A stretch of 64,000 nt of DNA from Chloroflexota bacterium (GTDB taxonomy: Bacteria; Chloroflexota; UBA11872), in assembly GCA_022820025.1 (NCBI GenBank), contig JAJEGF010000083.1, positions 62,001 through 126,000 on the forward strand, given 5' to 3'. The translations under genes and the position numbers were made by a program. Below, in pieces: positions 61,783 through 64,000 of this stretch. The notes below the pieces were generated by a model. The model saw only the letters and a list, made by a program, of their open reading frames with translations. It searched no databases and was not told the origin of the DNA. The stretch's first letter is position 1. Each line of letters starts with the position of its first letter.

Positions 61783-61812
61783 AATCTTAGAAAAGATTCC
61801 AGTCTTTGTCAA
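61783..61812 (-). promoter_or_regulatory. Promoter with overlapping inverted repeat for AbrB-PIN module 2
   Basis: On the minus strand a perfect TTGACA (61812-61807) is followed by exactly 17 bases and TAAGAT (61789-61784). A perfect inverted repeat AATCTT-4-AAGATT (61783-61788 and 61793-61798) covers the -10 box and is a likely operator. The transcript should start near 61777. This is the clearest promoter in the window and fits autorepression by the AbrB protein. Confidence 0.72.
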
Positions 61813-61926
61813 GATCATGACACCTCGTGAATCTTTCTGGCCGACGTCGAATTCCAGCGGCCAATCCTCCCCTCATTTCCTCGGCGACTACACTGTCCTC
61901 CCTACCCCCACGCCGAGACTCCACCC

Positions 61927-62811
61927 ATGCAACGCCGCAAACTCGGCCGCATAGACCACCACAGCTCCGTCGTCACCCTCGGCGCCGCCGGCCTCGGCCG
62001 CGCCGACCTCCCCCAGGCCGTGGTCGACACAGCCGTCCAGCAAGCCCTCGCCGCCGGCGTCAACCACCTGGATATCGCCCCCACCTACGGCAACGCCATG
62101 GAGCACATGGCCCCCTGGATGCCCCGCCTGCTGGACGAAGGCTGGTTCATCGGCGCCAAGACCCGCGGCCGCACCCGGGAAGAGGCCTGGGACAACATCC
62201 GCTCCTGCCAGCAACGCCTCGGCGTCCAGACCTTCGACCTCTTCCAGCTCCACTCCGTCGTCGATTTCGACGACCTTGACCAGGTCACCCAACCCGGCGG
62301 CGCCATCGAAGCCCTCGTCGAAATGCGTGACCAGGGCCTCACCCGCTACATCGGCATCACCGGCCACGGACCCCTCGCCCCCGCCGTCCAGCTCGAGGCC
62401 CTCAACCGCTTCGACTTCGACACCGTCATGTTCCCCCTCGCCGCCGCCATCTACCTCAACTCCGACTACCGCCGCGACGCCCAGGCCCTGCTGGCGGCCT
62501 GCCAGCAACGCAACGTCGGCGTCCAGACCATCAAAATGCTCGCCCGCGGCGGCTGGGGCGACGGCCCCCAGGAACTCAGCTGCTGGTACGACCCCCATCG
62601 CGAGCAGCCCCAGATCGACCAGGCCCTTTGGTGGGTCCTCTCCCAGCCCGTCCACACCGCCCCTTCCACCGGCGAAACCACCCTTCTCCCCCGCATCTTC
62701 TCCGCCGCCAACCGCTTCCGCCCCCTCACCCCCGCCCAACAAACCGCCGCCCTCGCCGCCCAACACCCCCCACGCCCCGAACCCCGCCTTGCCATCCCAG
62801 CCGTCGCGTAG
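61927..62811 (+). CDS. Aldo/keto reductase
   Basis: A 294-residue AKR barrel with the catalytic tetrad Asp49 (HLDIAPTYG), Tyr54, Lys78 (GAKTRGR) and His109 (LFQLHSV). The C-terminal loop is Pro-rich. It should reduce aldehydes or ketones with NADPH; the substrate is unknown. There is no good ribosome site (C-rich leader). It is divergent from the AbrB-PIN module. Confidence 0.9.
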   Translation: MQRRKLGRIDHHSSVVTLGAAGLGRADLPQAVVDTAVQQALAAGVNHLDIAPTYGNAMEHMAPWMPRLLDEGWFIGAKTRGRTREEAWDNIRSCQQRLGVQTFDLFQLHSVVDFDDLDQVTQPGGAIEALVEMRDQGLTRYIGITGHGPLAPAVQLEALNRFDFDTVMFPLAAAIYLNSDYRRDAQALLAACQQRNVGVQTIKMLARGGWGDGPQELSCWYDPHREQPQIDQALWWVLSQPVHTAPSTGETTLLPRIFSAANRFRPLTPAQQTAALAAQHPPRPEPRLAIPAVA

Positions 62812-62865
62812 CTCGAGACGCAGCGTGCGGCGTGCAGCTACGCGTGTCGGTCAATCGCCGGGTGA

Positions 62866-63162
62866 CTACGATCCGGCCGCTTGGCGTTCAGCTTGCTCCA
62901 CGTGCGAACGCAACGCCCGGTTGATGTCCGTCTGATACCCGCGACCGCCCGGAGCCTGCTGCTTGAACCACGCCACCACATCCGCGTCCAGCCGCAGCGT
63001 GATCTGCTGCTTCACCGGCCGGTAGAACAGCCCGCGCTTGGCGCCGGACCAATCCAGCGTCTCGGGGATGTCCGACGTGTCGATCTGGTCGTCCGGCATC
63101 GCCTCAAGCGCGTCAAGTTCCGCTCGCTGGGCCTCCGTGAGATCAGAAGTGTCCTTCTGCAT
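62866..63162 (-). CDS. brnA: BrnA-type antitoxin
   Basis: The start at ATG 63162 is supported by AAAGGA six bases upstream. The 98-residue product has a toxin-binding N-terminus with PETLDWSGAKRGLFYRP. The C-terminal ribbon-helix-helix QQITLRLDADVVAWFKQQAPGGRGYQTDINRALRSHVE is the BrnA/DUF4415 signature. It overlaps the brnT frame by 20 bases and should bind the promoter at 63459. Confidence 0.88.
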   Translation of the reverse strand: MQKDTSDLTEAQRAELDALEAMPDDQIDTSDIPETLDWSGAKRGLFYRPVKQQITLRLDADVVAWFKQQAPGGRGYQTDINRALRSHVEQAERQAAGS

Positions 63163-63445
63163 AAGCCATCCTTTCGTAAGCCGTGGCCTTCCGTGCGCTG
63201 ATGATCCGGCCCACGTCATCACCAGTCGGCCAGTCGTCCTCGGGCCATGTGTGAACGATGAGCACAATCGCCGCACCCACGGTCCCAATCGTTCGCAAGC
63301 GATGTTCTCCTTCGTACGGGTCACTCCGCGTCATGGCCATGGGATCATCGAAGACACGCGCCGCAGTCCGGAAACTCAGCCCGTGCTTCAGTCGATTGGT
63401 TCGATCCTTCTCCCGATCCCATGTCCACCGAAGTCGCCCGACCAT
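63143..63445 (-). CDS. brnT: BrnT-type toxin
   Basis: A 100-residue RelE-fold RNase toxin: WDREKDRTNRLKHGLSFRTAARVFDDPMAM, EGEHRLRTIGTVGAAIVLIVHTW and RIISARKATAYERMAYAEG match the BrnT family. The gene comes first in the module, as usual in brnTA. Translation starts only about 7 bases after the predicted transcript start, so it may be leaderless. Confidence 0.9.
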   Translation of the reverse strand: MVGRLRWTWDREKDRTNRLKHGLSFRTAARVFDDPMAMTRSDPYEGEHRLRTIGTVGAAIVLIVHTWPEDDWPTGDDVGRIISARKATAYERMAYAEGHF

Positions 63446-63458
63446 GCGTAGCTACACC

Positions 63459-63487
63459 ATTGTAGTTACAGCAGCCGCGGTCTGCAA
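63459..63487 (-). promoter_or_regulatory. Promoter of brnTA with overlapping palindrome
   Basis: On the minus strand TTGCAG (63487-63482), a 17-base spacer and TACAAT (63464-63459) form a good sigma-70-type promoter. GTAACTAC and GTAGCTAC lie on either side of the AATGGT core around the -10 box, forming an imperfect operator-like palindrome (about 63448-63469). It fits repression by BrnA. Confidence 0.6.
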
Positions 63488-63588
63488 CTGCGCTAAACGG
63501 CTTGGAATCAATGTCTGCGCGCTTCGCTGGACTCGAATTGAGTCCGAGGGTCGCGGCGTCGATCCAAAGCTCCGCAAGCGGCACTCCC

Positions 63589-64000
63589 GTGAGTGATGTC
63601 CCGTCGGCCGCTCGCCCGTGCCGCACGTCAGTGCCGGCCAGCCTCCGCGCCCATTATCGCTGGCTCCTCACCCTCCCCACCCCACAACCCCGGCGCCTCC
63701 TCGACGTCGGCGCCGGCGACGGCCGCCTCCTGCAGATCGCCGCCGACCTGGGCATCCCCCACCTCGCCGGCCTCGAACGCAAACGCCGCTGGAACCCCAC
63801 CAACCGCGATTTCGCCCCCATCATCGCCGACGCCCACCGCCTCCCCTTCCCAGACGACTCCTTCGACTGCGTCGTCGAAAACGAATCCCTCGAATGGATC
63901 AAGAACCCCATCCGCTACCTCAAGGAAGCCGCCCGCGTCTGCACCCCCCACGGCCACATCCTCACCGACGACTCCGACTGGGACACCCTCGTCTACGCCG
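63589..64000 (+). CDS. Class I SAM-dependent methyltransferase (3' end beyond window)
   Basis: The frame runs off the right edge. Motif I is RRLLDVGAGDGRLLQIAADLG, followed by a post-I loop GLERKRRW, then APIIADAHRLPFPDDSFDCVVENESLEWI and LKEAARVCTPHGHILTDD. That is the Methyltransf_11 pattern. The start is GTG 63589 or GTG 63631 (MPASLRAHYRWLL); the latter lies closer to the normal N-terminus. The substrate is unknown. C-ending codons are very frequent. Confidence 0.8.
   Translation, partial: MSDVPSAARPCRTSVPASLRAHYRWLLTLPTPQPRRLLDVGAGDGRLLQIAADLGIPHLAGLERKRRWNPTNRDFAPIIADAHRLPFPDDSFDCVVENESLEWIKNPIRYLKEAARVCTPHGHILTDDSDWDTLVYA

Noticed and set aside
1-64000. CRISPR arrays, integrases and insertion-sequence transposases
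   Set aside because: No regularly spaced direct repeats and no transposase or integrase catalytic motif were seen in any frame I read.

Overview
This is a high-GC bacterial chromosome segment. It carries one tRNA-Val, ordinary housekeeping genes, and many small catabolic or oxidoreductase genes. The core run glmS, FtsB-like, dut, tilS, ftsH is standard bacterial content. The abundance of Gfo/Idh/MocA, FAD-dependent, sulfatase, heparinase and dipeptidase genes, with frequent GTG/TTG starts, suits an environmental heterotroph. A Chloroflexota lineage (SAR202-like or sponge-associated) is my best guess, but no marker in the window proves it.

Layout: 0-11.5 kb holds a Lon-family protease running off the left edge, a D-2-hydroxyacid dehydrogenase, a divergent SDR with two small genes, gltB with two small downstream genes, and a thermonuclease/lamin-tail lipoprotein whose start looks frameshifted. 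11.8-15.7 kb is a three-gene unit: a homocysteine methyltransferase-like protein, a [2Fe-2S] flavoprotein and a DAO-type flavoprotein. It is followed by tRNA-Val and a PLP desulfhydrase-like gene. 17-23.5 kb concerns carbohydrates: glycosyltransferase, heparinase II/III-like lyase, two sugar ABC permeases without binding protein or ATPase, and a degenerate Gfo/Idh/MocA protein. 24-29 kb has a VOC protein, a phospholipase-C-like protein, an N-acyl-D-amino-acid deacylase, a tiny zinc-knuckle protein and an S9 peptidase. 29.2-35.4 kb is the core run. 35.5-51.4 kb is mostly minus-strand catabolic genes (PHP, DUF6807, two Gfo/Idh/MocA, VOC, RibD-like, FAD oxidoreductase, sulfatase, zinc ADH), a histidine kinase with two response regulators, and an orphan N4-cytosine-type DNA methyltransferase.

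51.5-63.5 kb is an accessory island rich in toxin-antitoxin modules: VapBC, a decayed ParD/ParE copy beside an intact ParDE, two tandem AbrB-PIN modules, and BrnTA. Between them lie SDR, AlkD-like, dipeptidase and aldo/keto reductase genes, two paralogous unknown membrane proteins, and degenerate REP-like palindromes. A SAM methyltransferase gene runs off the right edge.

The strongest candidates for something undescribed are: an AbrB-type antitoxin with a metallothionein-like N-terminus (nine Cys in 18 residues); the scar of an internally deleted parE next to its intact duplicate; the methyltransferase/flavoprotein operon with an altered zinc-ligand set; and the tandem DPAV-motif membrane proteins. 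All calls come from reading the sequence; no database search was run.
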